NCBI GenBank assembly: GCA_023398815.1 | Contig: JAEWRW010000026.1 | Coordinates: 62,001 to 126,000 of the forward strand | From: Bacillota bacterium | GTDB taxonomy: Bacteria > Bacillota > Clostridia > Christensenellales > UMGS416 | DNA length: 64,000 bases | Direction of reading: 5' to 3' | Shown: one piece after another, positions 24,054-33,715 of the stretch | How positions within the stretch are numbered: the stretch's first letter is position 1 | Layout: every line of letters starts with the position of its first letter | Position numbers and translations under genes: made by a program | Notes under the pieces: model-generated | What the model was told of the DNA's origin: nothing | The model's database searches: none | What the model saw: only the letters and a program-made list of their open reading frames with translations

Positions 24054-25532
24054 CTATGGCAGGTGGCTCACGATGTCGCCGGCGATGAGATGAGCCTGCC
24101 CCACCTCCCGCGCGGCACGGTCGCCGGCGGTGCCATGCTGCCAGCAACCGGCGCAAGCTGCCTCAAAGGCCGGTAACCCTTGTGCCAGCAGCGCACCGAT
24201 GATCCCGGCCAACACATCGCCCGAACCACCCGTTGCCATGCCGGGGTTGCCGGTGAGATTGAGGGCCGCCCGCTCGCCATCGGTCACCACGGTGGTGGAG
24301 CCCTTGAGCAGCACCGTGCCGCCGTAGCGCCGGGCGGCTGCCTTGGCCACCGCCACCGGGTCCCGCTCCACCTCGGCAATGGTGCAGTCCATCAGCCGTG
24401 CCATCTCGCCCGGGTGGGGCGTCAGCACCAGCCGGTCCTGCCCGGCGGTGAGCGCGGGCTGCCCCGCCAGCGCGAAGAGACCATCGGCGTCCACTACCAT
24501 GGATATCCTTCCATGGGTCAGAATATGCCTGACAAAGGCTATCGTTTCCTCCCCGCGGGAAAGGCCCGGCCCCACCACCGCCACCGTGCGGCGGGCCAGC
24601 GCCTCCAGCGCCACCGGGGCGGCATCGGCACAGAGCGCGCCGTCACGGTCGGGCAGGGCCATGGTCATGGCCTCCAGGTTCAGGGTGCAGGCCGTGTCCA
24701 GCAAGGAATCGGGCACAAACCAGGTGACCAGCCCCGCGCCGCCCCGCAGCGCTGCCCGGGTGGCCAGCGCCCCGGCCCCCAGCATCCCCCGGCTGCCGGC
24801 AATGACGGCCACATGCCCATAGGTGCCCTTGTGGCTGTCAGCGGCACGGGGTGGCAGGGTGGCGTCACCTTCCTCCAGCACGCCCACCGACCCCCGCAGC
24901 GCCGGCACGTCCACGATGCCGATGTCCGCCACAGTGAGCTGCCCGGCCAGGGCGCGGCCGGGGTGCAGGCAGTGCCCCAGCTTGCGGTATTGGAACGTCA
25001 CCGTGGCGGCGGCGTGGACGGCCTCCCCCAGCACCCGGCCGGTAGCCCCGTCGATGCCGGAAGGGATGTCCACTGCCACCACCAGCTTGCCGCAGCCATT
25101 CAAGAGCCGCACGCCATCGGCCCATACGCCGGTCAGCTCCCGCGAGAGGCCGGTGCCAAAGAGGGCATCCACCGCCACAGTTGCCCCATCGAGCCAGGCC
25201 ACAAAGTCACTGTAACTACCGGCGAAGGGCACGCCTACCCGACGGGCGGCAGTACACTCCAGCAGGGCGTCGCCGCCAGTCGGTTCCGCTGGTAGCCAGC
25301 AACACACCCGCCGCCCCTTAAGGTGCAGGATGCGCGCCAGCGCCAGCCCATCGGCCCCGTTATTGCCCGGCCCGCAGGCAATGGCCACCGCGCGATCATC
25401 AAACTCCCTCGCCAAGCAGTCGGCCACCGCCAGCGCTGCCCGCTCCATCAGCACCGCGCCCGGCAGCCCGATGGTCTCAATGGTGTGGCGGTCCAGCGCC
25501 GCCATCTCCGTCGGCGTCACCACAGGCAGCAT
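24054..25532 (-). CDS. nnr: Bifunctional NAD(P)H-hydrate epimerase / ADP-dependent dehydratase
   Basis: Repairs damaged (hydrated) NADH and NADPH. Residues 1-210 are the YjeF_N epimerase with CGPGNNGADGLALARIL and VDALFGTGL; residues about 225-492 are the CARKD dehydratase with AGSRGMLGAGALA, LTPHPGEMARL, the nucleotide loop STTVVTDG and NPGMATGGSGDVLAG. 492 residues is the usual fused length. The start is 2 nt after the acpS stop with GGAGGGGG before it. Confidence 0.95.
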   Translation of the reverse strand: MLPVVTPTEMAALDRHTIETIGLPGAVLMERAALAVADCLAREFDDRAVAIACGPGNNGADGLALARILHLKGRRVCCWLPAEPTGGDALLECTAARRVGVPFAGSYSDFVAWLDGATVAVDALFGTGLSRELTGVWADGVRLLNGCGKLVVAVDIPSGIDGATGRVLGEAVHAAATVTFQYRKLGHCLHPGRALAGQLTVADIGIVDVPALRGSVGVLEEGDATLPPRAADSHKGTYGHVAVIAGSRGMLGAGALATRAALRGGAGLVTWFVPDSLLDTACTLNLEAMTMALPDRDGALCADAAPVALEALARRTVAVVGPGLSRGEETIAFVRHILTHGRISMVVDADGLFALAGQPALTAGQDRLVLTPHPGEMARLMDCTIAEVERDPVAVAKAAARRYGGTVLLKGSTTVVTDGERAALNLTGNPGMATGGSGDVLAGIIGALLAQGLPAFEAACAGCWQHGTAGDRAAREVGQAHLIAGDIVSHLP

Positions 25533-25534
25533 GG

Positions 25535-25906
25535 TCAGTCCCCCTCCAGAACCACGACAGCCGCGGCCATGCCGCCGTCGTGGGTGATCGTCACCCAGAT
25601 GTTGCCCACACCCAGGGCGTCGAGCTTCTCCCGCACGGTGCCGTAGGCCTGCACCACCGGCGCGCCGGCGTCGTTGCGCAGCACCTCCACCCGGTCAGGC
25701 GGGCAGCCCTTCAGGCCGCAGCCCAGCGCCTTGGCCAGCGCCTCTTTGACGGCGAAGTTGCCGGCCATGCGTTCGGGAGCCAGCGGCCCCGCGCCAATGA
25801 GGGCAAGCTCAGCCCCGGTGAACACCCGGGCACGGAAGTGCTCATTCTCCACCAGGCGCCCAAAGCGCGCCACCTCGGTCATGTCGATGCCGATGCCCTT
25901 AATCAC
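25535..25906 (-). CDS. acpS: Holo-[acyl-carrier-protein] synthase
   Basis: Transfers 4'-phosphopantetheine from CoA to the acyl carrier protein. The 123-residue protein starts IKGIGIDMTEVARF and has the metal/CoA motif RMAGNFAVKEALAKALG and VTITHDGGMAAA. The start is GTG 25906 with GGAGG at 7 nt; it overlaps the P1 peptidase stop by 8 bp. In most homologues the motif reads FAAKEAxxKA and SHxxxYAxA; here SH is TH, a minor change. Confidence 0.93.
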   Translation of the reverse strand: MIKGIGIDMTEVARFGRLVENEHFRARVFTGAELALIGAGPLAPERMAGNFAVKEALAKALGCGLKGCPPDRVEVLRNDAGAPVVQAYGTVREKLDALGVGNIWVTITHDGGMAAAVVVLEGD

Positions 25907-26825
25907 AGGTGGCCTCCACGGCGTTGGCCACGGCCCGCGCCACCACCTCCACCGCCGCCGCGCAGAGGGTGTTGAACTCGCCGTGACGCTCCCCCACCGA
26001 CACGGCAAAGAGCGTGTCACCATCGAGGCCGGTGTGCACCGGACGGATGGACCAGGCCAGCCCGTCGTGGGCCACCGTGGCCAGGCGGTTGGCCTCGGTC
26101 TTCGTGAGCGCCGCATCGGTGGCCACCACGCCGATGGTGGTGTTGGCGCCACCCCGTGGGTCGTGGAGCTTGCCGCCTACCAGCAGCGCCTGGGTACCGG
26201 GGAATGTGCCGTCGGGCAGGCGCACCCCCGCCAGTATGGTACCCGTTCGGTAGTCCACCACGTCACCGAAGGCATTGACGGCCACCACCGCCGCCACCGT
26301 TGTGCCATCACCCAGTTGGATGGACGCCGTGCCCACCCCGCCGGCCATGGTGGCCGACGGCCCCAGTGCCTTGCCCACGGTAGCGCCGCAGCCCGCGCCC
26401 ACCTGTCCCTGGGCTAGCGGCTCGTCGGTTGCCCCCTCACAGGCGGCGTAGCCCATGGCGGCGTCGGGGCGGGCCTTGGGGTTGCCCACGGCCAGGTCGA
26501 AGAGCACCGCCGCCGGCACGATCGGCACCCGCGCTACCCCGGTGTCGAAGCCGATGTCCCGCTCCTCCAGGTAGCGCATGGCCCCGCTGGCGGCGTCCAG
26601 GCCAAAGGCGCTGCCTCCGCACAGGAGAATGGCATGTACACTCTCCACAGTGTTGCCGGGTTTTAGGAGGTCAGTCTCCCGGGTGCCGGGGGCCGCGCCG
26701 CGCACGTCCACCCCGGCCACCGCGCCGCCCTCAAAAACGAGGGCGGTGCAGCCCGTGCGGCCGATGGGCTCGGTGGCGTGCCCCGCCCGAATGCCTCGAA
26801 CGTCCGTGATACTACCCTGATACAT
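25899..26825 (-). CDS. P1 family (DmpA/S58) aminopeptidase-like protein
   Basis: 308 residues. MYQGSITDVRGIRAGHATEP is the family N-terminus; LLCGGSAFGLDAASG and GANTTIGVVATDAALTK contain the region where the self-processing site precedes the nucleophile in DmpA-like Ntn hydrolases. These enzymes cleave small peptides or amides from the N-terminus; the substrate is unknown. ATG 26825 has AAGGAGGGA; the first 14 bp overlap the end of birA, so translation is coupled. Confidence 0.9.
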   Translation of the reverse strand: MYQGSITDVRGIRAGHATEPIGRTGCTALVFEGGAVAGVDVRGAAPGTRETDLLKPGNTVESVHAILLCGGSAFGLDAASGAMRYLEERDIGFDTGVARVPIVPAAVLFDLAVGNPKARPDAAMGYAACEGATDEPLAQGQVGAGCGATVGKALGPSATMAGGVGTASIQLGDGTTVAAVVAVNAFGDVVDYRTGTILAGVRLPDGTFPGTQALLVGGKLHDPRGGANTTIGVVATDAALTKTEANRLATVAHDGLAWSIRPVHTGLDGDTLFAVSVGERHGEFNTLCAAAVEVVARAVANAVEATCD

Positions 26826-27822
26826 GTGATCCCTCCTTGGGCTTGACCGATACCTCACCGGAGACGATGGAACGCAATGTGCCGTCGGCCAGACGCACCA
26901 CCAGCGCGCCGTCGTCGGCCAGGCCCACAAGTTGCCCCTCCGCCGGGCCGGCGCTCTCCAGCACCGTGACCGCCGCGCCAGCTGGTGGCAGATAGGGCCG
27001 GTAGGCCGCCGCGACAACGCCGAACCCCTCGGCCTGCCACCGGGCCATGAGGTCATAGAGTTCATTCAGGATCCACGCCGCCAGCGACGCCCGGGGCGGT
27101 ACCTCCGCCCCCATGGCTTCCAGGCTGGTGGCAATGGACTCCAGCTCGCCAAACCCGCCGGTTGGTGTGCGGGTGTTGACGCCCACCCCCACGATGACAT
27201 GCCGCCGACCGGCACTATCGGTGGCCGACTCACACAGAATTCCGCAGAGCTTCCGCCCGCCCAGCAGCACGTCGTTGGGCCACTTGATGGTGGGCGCAAC
27301 GCCCGCCGGCAAACACCGCCCCACCGCCCGGCACACCGCCACGCCGACGGCCAGCGTCAGGCGCTGCAACTCCTCCAGCGGCAGGGCCGACTGGAACAGA
27401 AACGACAGATAGAGCCCGCTGCCGGCCTCAGACAGCCACTGCCGTCCCCGCCGACCCCGGCCCCCGGTCTGCCGGGCGGCCAGCACGGCGGTGCCGTCGG
27501 CCTCCGGCCCATCCAAAAGGCCACGGGCATAGGTGTTGGTGGAGCCCACCTCATCGAGGAACACGGCGCGCCGACAGAGCCCGCCGGGGGTGAGCGCCGC
27601 GGCAAACACCGGCTGGCACAGCCAGTCGGGCCAGCGCACCAGCGCCCAGCGGCCCTCGTCCTCAGCCCGCAACAGGCCGGCGTCCGCCAGCACCGCAAGT
27701 GCCGAGGCAAATTCCCCATTCTCTAGGCCAGCACGCGCGCGCAGCACATCCTCCGCCACGCCGTGCCCCGGCCCTTCAAAGGCTGCCAGCAACGCTGTCT
27801 GTTCCATGCTCTCCACCATCAC
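26812..27822 (-). CDS. birA: Biotin-[acetyl-CoA carboxylase] ligase and biotin repressor
   Basis: 336 residues. The N-terminal ~65 residues look like a winged helix (SALAVLADAGLLRAEDEGRW), then the ligase domain with FLDEVGSTNTYA, the biotinyl-AMP loop QTGGRGRRGRQW, KWPNDVLLGGRKLCGIL and a C-terminal SH3-like domain. It attaches biotin to carrier proteins and probably represses biotin genes. ATG 27822 lies 5 nt after GGGAGGGG; later ATGs at 27819 and 27807 are possible. Confidence 0.93.
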   Translation of the reverse strand: MMVESMEQTALLAAFEGPGHGVAEDVLRARAGLENGEFASALAVLADAGLLRAEDEGRWALVRWPDWLCQPVFAAALTPGGLCRRAVFLDEVGSTNTYARGLLDGPEADGTAVLAARQTGGRGRRGRQWLSEAGSGLYLSFLFQSALPLEELQRLTLAVGVAVCRAVGRCLPAGVAPTIKWPNDVLLGGRKLCGILCESATDSAGRRHVIVGVGVNTRTPTGGFGELESIATSLEAMGAEVPPRASLAAWILNELYDLMARWQAEGFGVVAAAYRPYLPPAGAAVTVLESAGPAEGQLVGLADDGALVVRLADGTLRSIVSGEVSVKPKEGSHVSG

Positions 27823-27924
27823 AACCCCTCCCTGCTTAGCTTACATGGCGCGGCGGCGCAATGCAAGCGCCGGCCCGCCCCCGGCAGGCAGGAAACCGCG
27901 ATGCAAAAAATGAAATATTAAGAA

Positions 27925-27952
27925 TTGCAAATAAGCTCAACTGTACTATAAT
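27925..27952 (+). promoter_or_regulatory. Promoter of the moxR-DUF58-transglutaminase operon
   Basis: TTGCAA, 16-bp spacer, perfect TATAAT, 39 nt upstream of the moxR start in the gap between divergent birA and moxR. Confidence 0.75.
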
Positions 27953-27991
27953 GGAATAAATTGGAAAACTGAAGACGGACGGTGATGTGCC

Positions 27992-28936
27992 ATGCAGCAA
28001 GGCAATTCCATGTTTCAGGCCATTCGGGAGAACATCCGCAGCGTCATCGTGGGCAAGGACGAGGTCATTGAGCTTGTGCTCATCGCCCTGCTCTGCGAGG
28101 GCCACGTGCTCATAGAGGACGTGCCCGGTGTGGGCAAGACGACCCTCATCTCCGCCTTGGCGCGGTCGGTGGGGCTGGATTTCCACCGCGTGCAGTTCAC
28201 CCCGGACGTACTCCCCAGCGACATCACCGGTTTCACCATGCTCAACATGAAGAGTGGTGAATTTGAATACCGCCCGGGTATGGTGATGAGCAACATCATC
28301 CTGGCCGATGAAATCAACCGCACCTCCCCCAAAACCCAATCGAGCCTGCTGGAGGTGATGGAGGAGCGCCACGTGACGGTTGACGGCACGACCTACCCCG
28401 TGCCCCGGCCCTTCATGGTGCTGGCCACCCAGAACCCCATTGAGTTCGTCGGCACCTACCCCCTTCCCGAGGCGCAAATGGATCGGTTCCTGCTGCGCGT
28501 CTCCATGGGTTACCCCAGTCCCAAGGACGAAGCCGAGATCCTGACGCGTTTCTTTGCCGGCGACCCCCGCAAGAACATCGCCTCGGTCTGCACGCCGGAG
28601 GATGTGGTGGGGCTGCAGCAGTTGACGGCCACCGTGCAGTGCGCCCCGCCGGTGCGCAACTACATCGTGCAGATCACCGCACAGACCCGCCGCAACGAGC
28701 ACCTGTCGCTGGGGGCCAGCCCCCGCGGGTCGCTCTATCTCATGCGGGCGGCCCAGGCCTCCGCCGTGCTGCAGGGGCGTGATTTCGTGGTGCCCGATGA
28801 CGTGCAGCGACTGGCGGTACCGGTGCTGGCCCATCGTCTCATCGTGCGGCCGGAGGCGCGACTCTCTGGCATGACGGCGGAGCGGGTCGTTAAATCCGTC
28901 CTCAACAGCGTGGACGTTCCGGTGGCAACGGTGTGA
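27992..28936 (+). CDS. MoxR family AAA+ ATPase
   Basis: 314 residues with Walker A GVGKTT (46-51, within EDVPGVGKTTL), Walker B LADEINRT, sensor region ATQNPIE and the MoxR C-terminal lid. MoxR ATPases act as chaperones in maturation of protein complexes, typically encoded next to DUF58/VWA and transglutaminase proteins as here. The ribosome binding site (GGTGAT) is weak; a later ATG (MFQAIREN) is possible. Its end overlaps the next gene (GTGA). Confidence 0.94.
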   Translation: MQQGNSMFQAIRENIRSVIVGKDEVIELVLIALLCEGHVLIEDVPGVGKTTLISALARSVGLDFHRVQFTPDVLPSDITGFTMLNMKSGEFEYRPGMVMSNIILADEINRTSPKTQSSLLEVMEERHVTVDGTTYPVPRPFMVLATQNPIEFVGTYPLPEAQMDRFLLRVSMGYPSPKDEAEILTRFFAGDPRKNIASVCTPEDVVGLQQLTATVQCAPPVRNYIVQITAQTRRNEHLSLGASPRGSLYLMRAAQASAVLQGRDFVVPDDVQRLAVPVLAHRLIVRPEARLSGMTAERVVKSVLNSVDVPVATV

Positions 28937-30171
28937 GAAGCCGCAGGATTCCATTGCTGCTGGCCATGCTGGCGTTGCTGCTGGCTGGCCTCTATTCCGG
29001 GGAACGCCTGTTCTTCGTCGGCTTTGTTCTGCTGTGCCTGGTGGTGGCGCTGGCGCTCTTTTGCCTCGTGTTCAGCGGCTTGTTCTTTAAATATCTACAG
29101 GTGCTGGATCCACAGGCCGGCGTGAAGGGCGAGAACGTCGCCCTGACGCTGCAGGTGCACAACGATCACCTGCTGCCCATCGCCCACATCAAACTTTTTT
29201 ACCAGACGATTGATTCCCAGCTCACCGGCACTCCGGCCAGCTTTTCGGCCATGTTGCTGCCACGGCAGCACAGCGTGCACTCGCTGGAGATCCACTGCCG
29301 CTTCCGCGGCCGGTGGGACGTGGGCCTGACCCATGTGGAACTCATGGATCCCTTTGGTCTCTTCCGCCTACGCTTGAAGGTGAAGTGGTTCCTGAGCCAC
29401 AAGGACCTGTCGCTGCTGGTGCGGCCCCGGGTGCTGCCCATCGCCTCGCTCCCCCTGCGCCAGCGCAACGACGAAGGTCCGCTGGAGTCGCTGCCCCGCC
29501 CGTCCGCTGACATTGCCATGTACAGCGACATCCGCAAATACCGCGCCGGCGACCCGCTCAAGCGCGTGCACTGGAAGCTGACCGCCCGCCAGCGGGAGCT
29601 CATGGTGAAGAACTATGAGGAAACGGCGCTGCCCGATCTGCTGCTCTACGTGGATACGAGGGCCAGCGGCCTGCCCCGGCTGGAGCAGCTGACGCTGGAG
29701 GACACGGTGGTGGAGTGCGCCACGGCCTTCGTGCACTACCTGCTCAATACCCACATGCCGGTCAGCATGATCTCTTACGGCCACGAACGCACCCAACTGC
29801 GCGGCACCCGGCCGGAACATTTCAACGCCTTTTACAACCTGCTGGGCGAGCTGCCCTTTGACGGGCAGTTTCCCGTGGTCGATGTGCTGCTCAACGACCT
29901 CAAGGCCATCACCCACGCCGGGAACCTCGTGCTCATCACCTGGGATCTGCACGACCGGCTCTATGACCTGCTGATGGTAATGATGACTTCAGGCATCCAC
30001 GTCACGCTGGTGTATGTCTACCTGCATGGCGAGGACCCCACCGAGGTGGCGAAGGCCACGGCCCGTGGCCGCGTCGGCCGCATGGTGGACGCCATGCGGG
30101 CTGCCGGTATCCTTGTCATTGACCTGGAGGCCGGGCAGAACGTTGCGGAAAGGATTCGGTTGCTGCAATGA
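28933..30171 (+). CDS. DUF58 domain protein
   Basis: 412 residues, with GTG start overlapping the moxR stop by 4 bp. Two N-terminal membrane helices (LLLAMLALLLAGLYSG, LCLVVALALFCLVFSG), then a mostly beta region and the DUF58 core IRKYRAGDPLKRVHWKLTARQRELMVK followed by a VWA-like fold (LLLYVDTRAS). Such proteins are thought to be assembled by the MoxR ATPase. Its end overlaps the transglutaminase gene (ATGA). Confidence 0.9.
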   Translation: MRSRRIPLLLAMLALLLAGLYSGERLFFVGFVLLCLVVALALFCLVFSGLFFKYLQVLDPQAGVKGENVALTLQVHNDHLLPIAHIKLFYQTIDSQLTGTPASFSAMLLPRQHSVHSLEIHCRFRGRWDVGLTHVELMDPFGLFRLRLKVKWFLSHKDLSLLVRPRVLPIASLPLRQRNDEGPLESLPRPSADIAMYSDIRKYRAGDPLKRVHWKLTARQRELMVKNYEETALPDLLLYVDTRASGLPRLEQLTLEDTVVECATAFVHYLLNTHMPVSMISYGHERTQLRGTRPEHFNAFYNLLGELPFDGQFPVVDVLLNDLKAITHAGNLVLITWDLHDRLYDLLMVMMTSGIHVTLVYVYLHGEDPTEVAKATARGRVGRMVDAMRAAGILVIDLEAGQNVAERIRLLQ

Positions 30172-32696
30172 AGCGCAGTGTGTTGCAGAGGGAACGCCAG
30201 GCGGAGCCTTTGTCTGCCGTCCATCGCTCCACGATGCCATCCCCCCAAAGCGGTAGAACCACGGACGCCTCGCCGCGTTGGTTTATGAACCAGCGGCTGC
30301 AGTCGCTGCTGTTGGTGCTGCTGCTGGCGGTGCCCCTGAGCGCCCTGCTTCAGGTGTCGCTCTTCATCCACCTGCCGCTCACCTGGATCCTTGCCTTTGC
30401 CGTGGGTTCCGTCCTGGTGTTGGAGGTGGTGGGCCACAGCTGGAAGACCGCTCTTGCCACCATTGCCCCCGCCGGCCTTCTGGGGCTATTCCTCTGGCAC
30501 CAGCTGGACGATGCACTAAAGGAGCGCATCCTGCGGTTCCTCACGTGGGCCTATGGGTACCTGTCGGTTGCCGACGCTCACCCCCATAGCTACGACATCC
30601 TGATGATGGCGATGGTCACCTGCCTCGTCACGCTGTTCGTTTGGTTCTTCGGCCACCGGGTCTACTTCTTCCCGGCGCTGGCGCTCTTCACCGTCGGCTT
30701 TTCGCTCTTTGAGTGGCTGATCGGCCACTTTGAAACACTGGTGCCCAGCATCGTGTCGGGCGGTGCGCTCGTGCTGCACTGGGTGAAAACCGTGCAACGA
30801 CGCCACACCCGCCGCGACCGCCTGCCCATGGGGGAGAACGCTCTGCCGCTTCTCCTTTCGCCCCTCGTCGCGCTGGCGCTGCTCATAAGCCTTGGCTGCG
30901 TGCAGGCCGATACCGCCCAGCGTTGGCAGAGCCGTCGGGTCTACGACATGTTTGAGCGGGTCAACAACTACCTGGCCGACTACACCGGCTTCACCCGGCC
31001 CCGCAGCGCCTTCTCGCTGGGCCGGTCGGGCTTCATGCCCATGGGCAGCCGCCTGGGCGGCCCGGTCACCCTGTCAGAAGACGAGATGCTGCGGGTCTCC
31101 ACCAAGATGCCGCTGCTGTTGCGGGGGTCCATCTACAACACCTACGACGGGGAGCGCTGGACCGACACGCTAGGCAGCCAGCGGTACCGCATCAACAACG
31201 CCAACGCCCCCACGATGGCCGATGTGTTTGACAGCGACCGCCCCGCTGTGCCCCAGGCCATGCGGGAGGAATACACCAAGTACACCGACAGCTTTGACAT
31301 CCACATCGAGCCGGTTACCAATGGGCCCTCCACCATCTTCGTGCCCTACCGTGGTGTGACTGCCATCAACTCCGACGAATTTCTGGCCCTGCTGCCCTAC
31401 TTCAACACCGAGGGCGAGGCCTTCAGCACCACCGACATCCGCAGCGGCTACGGCTACACGGAGTCGGTACGCTATCTCAACTACCGGATGAAGGGTTTCG
31501 ACGAGCTAATGGCCAAACTGGAACCGATGGGCACGGGCCAGAACGACCTGACCGAGGAGGAACAGAAAGCCTACCTGGCGTTGCCCAGCGCCATCGACCC
31601 GGATATCTATCAACTGGTCCCCAGTATCCTTTTGGATGCCCAGATAAATGACGCACTGGGAGACTTGGATCCCATCGAAACCAGCATCCTGGAAGAGAAA
31701 GGCCAGCCTACTGTCGTCACCGCCAAGGATTCGGATGGAAAGGTGACCACCATCACACTGGATGAGGACCCCACTCCCTACACTATGGCCAAGGCAATCC
31801 AGGCCTACCTGCAGAAGAACTACGAGTATTCGCTGAACCCCTCCGCCCCGCCGGAGGGCACGGACTTTGTCAGCTACTTCCTGCTGCAGGAGCGGCGGGG
31901 CTACTGCACCTACTTCGCCACGGCCATGACGGTGATGGCCCGCATGGCGGGCATCCCCGCCCGCTATGTGGAGGGCTACCAGGTGGCCGGCACCAACAAG
32001 AACGACGACGGCAGCTTCACGGTGCTCGCCAGCGACGCCCACGCCTGGGCCGAGCTCTACTTTGAGGGCATCGGTTGGATTCCCTTCGACGCCACGCCCT
32101 CTGCCAGCGACGACGACACCTCCATCGGCGGTGGTGGCGGCACGGGCGAAGCGCCCATCCCCACCGGCCAACCCATGCCCACCGTGGACCCCGAGGATGA
32201 CACAACAAACCTGCCGGTGCGCAAGCCGCTGACCGTTGAAGACCTCCTGCGCATCGCGCTGTGGGTGCTGGCGGGCCTGGCACTGGCCGCCGTGGCTTGG
32301 GTGGTCACCAAGGCGGTGCGCCACCGCCACAAAGGCACCCTGGCGTACGCGCGCAAACACCATGAGGCCCCGCGTGCCCAGTACGCCTACTTCTACTTCG
32401 ACCTACTGCGGCTGCTTCGCTTCTACAACTACCCGGTAAAGCGTGGCGAGACGCTCTATGCCTTTGCCCGGCGCATCGACCGGTGGCTGCGGCTGGAGAC
32501 CGGCACCTTCCTCCAGGTGGCCGAGGTCATGGCGCGGGTCTCCTACTCCGACTACCAACCCACCGAACAGGATGTAGAGCGCATCGCTGCCTTCCGGCGC
32601 GAACTGGCGCACTACACCTACCACACCACCGGGTGGTGGTTCTACCTGCGCTACGCGGTGCTGGGCTTCCCCTACCGCGCCAACCCAAGCAAGTAG
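30168..32696 (+). CDS. Membrane transglutaminase-like protein (TgpA family)
   Basis: 842 residues. The N-terminal part has several membrane helices (from LLLVLLLAVPLSALL to ALLISLGCVQ), then a large extracytoplasmic region with a transglutaminase domain near residues 570-650: Cys in RRGYCTYFATAMTVMAR, His in SDAHAWAELY, Asp in WIPFDATPS form the expected triad. One more helix (IALWVLAGLALAAVAWVV) and a cytosolic DUF4129-like tail follow. Probably a cell-envelope peptidase or cross-linking enzyme working with MoxR/DUF58. Confidence 0.9.
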   Translation: MKRSVLQRERQAEPLSAVHRSTMPSPQSGRTTDASPRWFMNQRLQSLLLVLLLAVPLSALLQVSLFIHLPLTWILAFAVGSVLVLEVVGHSWKTALATIAPAGLLGLFLWHQLDDALKERILRFLTWAYGYLSVADAHPHSYDILMMAMVTCLVTLFVWFFGHRVYFFPALALFTVGFSLFEWLIGHFETLVPSIVSGGALVLHWVKTVQRRHTRRDRLPMGENALPLLLSPLVALALLISLGCVQADTAQRWQSRRVYDMFERVNNYLADYTGFTRPRSAFSLGRSGFMPMGSRLGGPVTLSEDEMLRVSTKMPLLLRGSIYNTYDGERWTDTLGSQRYRINNANAPTMADVFDSDRPAVPQAMREEYTKYTDSFDIHIEPVTNGPSTIFVPYRGVTAINSDEFLALLPYFNTEGEAFSTTDIRSGYGYTESVRYLNYRMKGFDELMAKLEPMGTGQNDLTEEEQKAYLALPSAIDPDIYQLVPSILLDAQINDALGDLDPIETSILEEKGQPTVVTAKDSDGKVTTITLDEDPTPYTMAKAIQAYLQKNYEYSLNPSAPPEGTDFVSYFLLQERRGYCTYFATAMTVMARMAGIPARYVEGYQVAGTNKNDDGSFTVLASDAHAWAELYFEGIGWIPFDATPSASDDDTSIGGGGGTGEAPIPTGQPMPTVDPEDDTTNLPVRKPLTVEDLLRIALWVLAGLALAAVAWVVTKAVRHRHKGTLAYARKHHEAPRAQYAYFYFDLLRLLRFYNYPVKRGETLYAFARRIDRWLRLETGTFLQVAEVMARVSYSDYQPTEQDVERIAAFRRELAHYTYHTTGWWFYLRYAVLGFPYRANPSK

Positions 32697-32716
32697 CGCA
32701 CCCGATAAGGAAGGGA

Positions 32717-32749
32717 AAAGCGGCGATGAATCTCATTCGTCGCCGCTTT
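32717..32749. terminator. Bidirectional terminator between the transglutaminase gene and recX
   Basis: Stem AAAGCGGCGATGAAT / ATTCGTCGCCGCTTT with a 3-nt loop; one mismatch. The A/T ends give short U tracts in both directions. The recX stop codon lies inside the hairpin. Confidence 0.75.
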
Positions 32750-33395
32750 CGTCGTCCTCTCCGTGTTCCAGTCCCTTCAGCGCCTGCGCGATGACGTCGC
32801 CGCCAAAGCCCTTGCGTGCTAGGCTGGCGTACACCTTGGCCCGGCGTTTGCGGGGGTCTGCTTCCCGCGCCGTCTGGGCCATTGCCCGCTGGGCCTGCTG
32901 GCGGGCGGCGTCCAGCTCCCCTTCCTCGTCATACTGGGCCAAGGCCGCCTCGGCGTCCTCCGGCGAGACGCCCTGCTGCTTCAACTCCCGGGCGATGGCT
33001 TGCCGACCCGTGCCCTTCAGGTGCACGCGGTCGCGCACCAGCATCTGGGCGTACAACCCATCGTCCAGGTATCCGTATTCGGTGAGCTTTGCCACGGCAC
33101 TCTCGATGGCCTCGGCGGAAAAGCCCTTCTCCCCCAAATGCCGCTGCACCTGTGCCACGCTCCGCGCCCGGCTGGCCAGGTGACCAATGGCGCGGTCCAG
33201 CGCCGCCTGGGCCTCCTGGCGCTGCTGCATGTCCTGCCACAGCGCCGCCGACAGCAGGTCGCCGGCCTTCAAGCCCGAGCGAACCCACACCACATCGTCC
33301 ACGCTGCCCAGGTAGCTGTCCTCCACATGCACCGACACGCGGCTCTTGTTCCTCTTCTGGCGTTCCACCGCCGTGACGCGTCCCAATGTTTCCAT
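32733..33395 (-). CDS. recX: Regulatory protein RecX
   Basis: Inhibitor/modulator of RecA filaments. The 220-residue protein has RecX three-helix repeats: LASRARSVAQVQRHLGEKGFSAEAIESAVAKLTEYGYLDD (split here by family repeats) and RDRVHLKGTGRQAIARELKQQGVS, then KVYASLARKGFGGDVIAQAL. An N-terminal ~60-residue beta domain is typical of Bacillota RecX. The start has GAGG at 8 nt. No recA is near. Confidence 0.9.
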   Translation of the reverse strand: METLGRVTAVERQKRNKSRVSVHVEDSYLGSVDDVVWVRSGLKAGDLLSAALWQDMQQRQEAQAALDRAIGHLASRARSVAQVQRHLGEKGFSAEAIESAVAKLTEYGYLDDGLYAQMLVRDRVHLKGTGRQAIARELKQQGVSPEDAEAALAQYDEEGELDAARQQAQRAMAQTAREADPRKRRAKVYASLARKGFGGDVIAQALKGLEHGEDDESGDE

Positions 33396-33436
33396 TTTTT
33401 TCCTCTACCGGTGAAAGTTGTGCTGATACCGGCCCG

Positions 33437-33445
33437 ATTATAGCA
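33437..33445 (-). promoter_or_regulatory. Extended -10 promoter of recX
   Basis: TGCTATAAT on the minus strand (TGN plus TATAAT), about 45 nt before the recX start; the -35 is poor, as expected for an extended -10 element. Confidence 0.5.
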
Positions 33446-33482
33446 CACACTAGCGGAAGAATGACAGCAAGGAGGGCATTTC

Positions 33483-33704
33483 ATGGCCAATTTTACCCAA
33501 CCGCAACAGCAGCCGCAGATCGACGCGAAGAACCTCTCTTACCTGGAAGACACCCTCAATTATGAGGCGCTGGCCTGCAAGAAGTGCAACCAGTATGAGA
33601 CCATGCTGACCGACCCGGCCCAGAAGAACATGGTCAAGCAGCTGGCCCAGCACCACAAGCAGCACTTTGACGCGCTGTTCAACTACCTGCAGAGCCACCA
33701 GTAG
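33483..33704 (+). CDS. Small helical protein next to CotF, probably coat-associated
   Basis: 73 residues: a Gln/Pro-rich start (FTQPQQQPQ), then two predicted helices with YEALACKKCNQYETML and QLAQHHKQHFDALFNYLQ. The helical ferritin-like pattern and position 11 nt before a CotF-family gene suggest a spore coat or related protein. No enzyme motif. Strong AAGGAGGG site. I could not identify a sporulation sigma promoter. Confidence 0.65.
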   Translation: MANFTQPQQQPQIDAKNLSYLEDTLNYEALACKKCNQYETMLTDPAQKNMVKQLAQHHKQHFDALFNYLQSHQ

Positions 33705-33715
33705 GAGGAGAGACA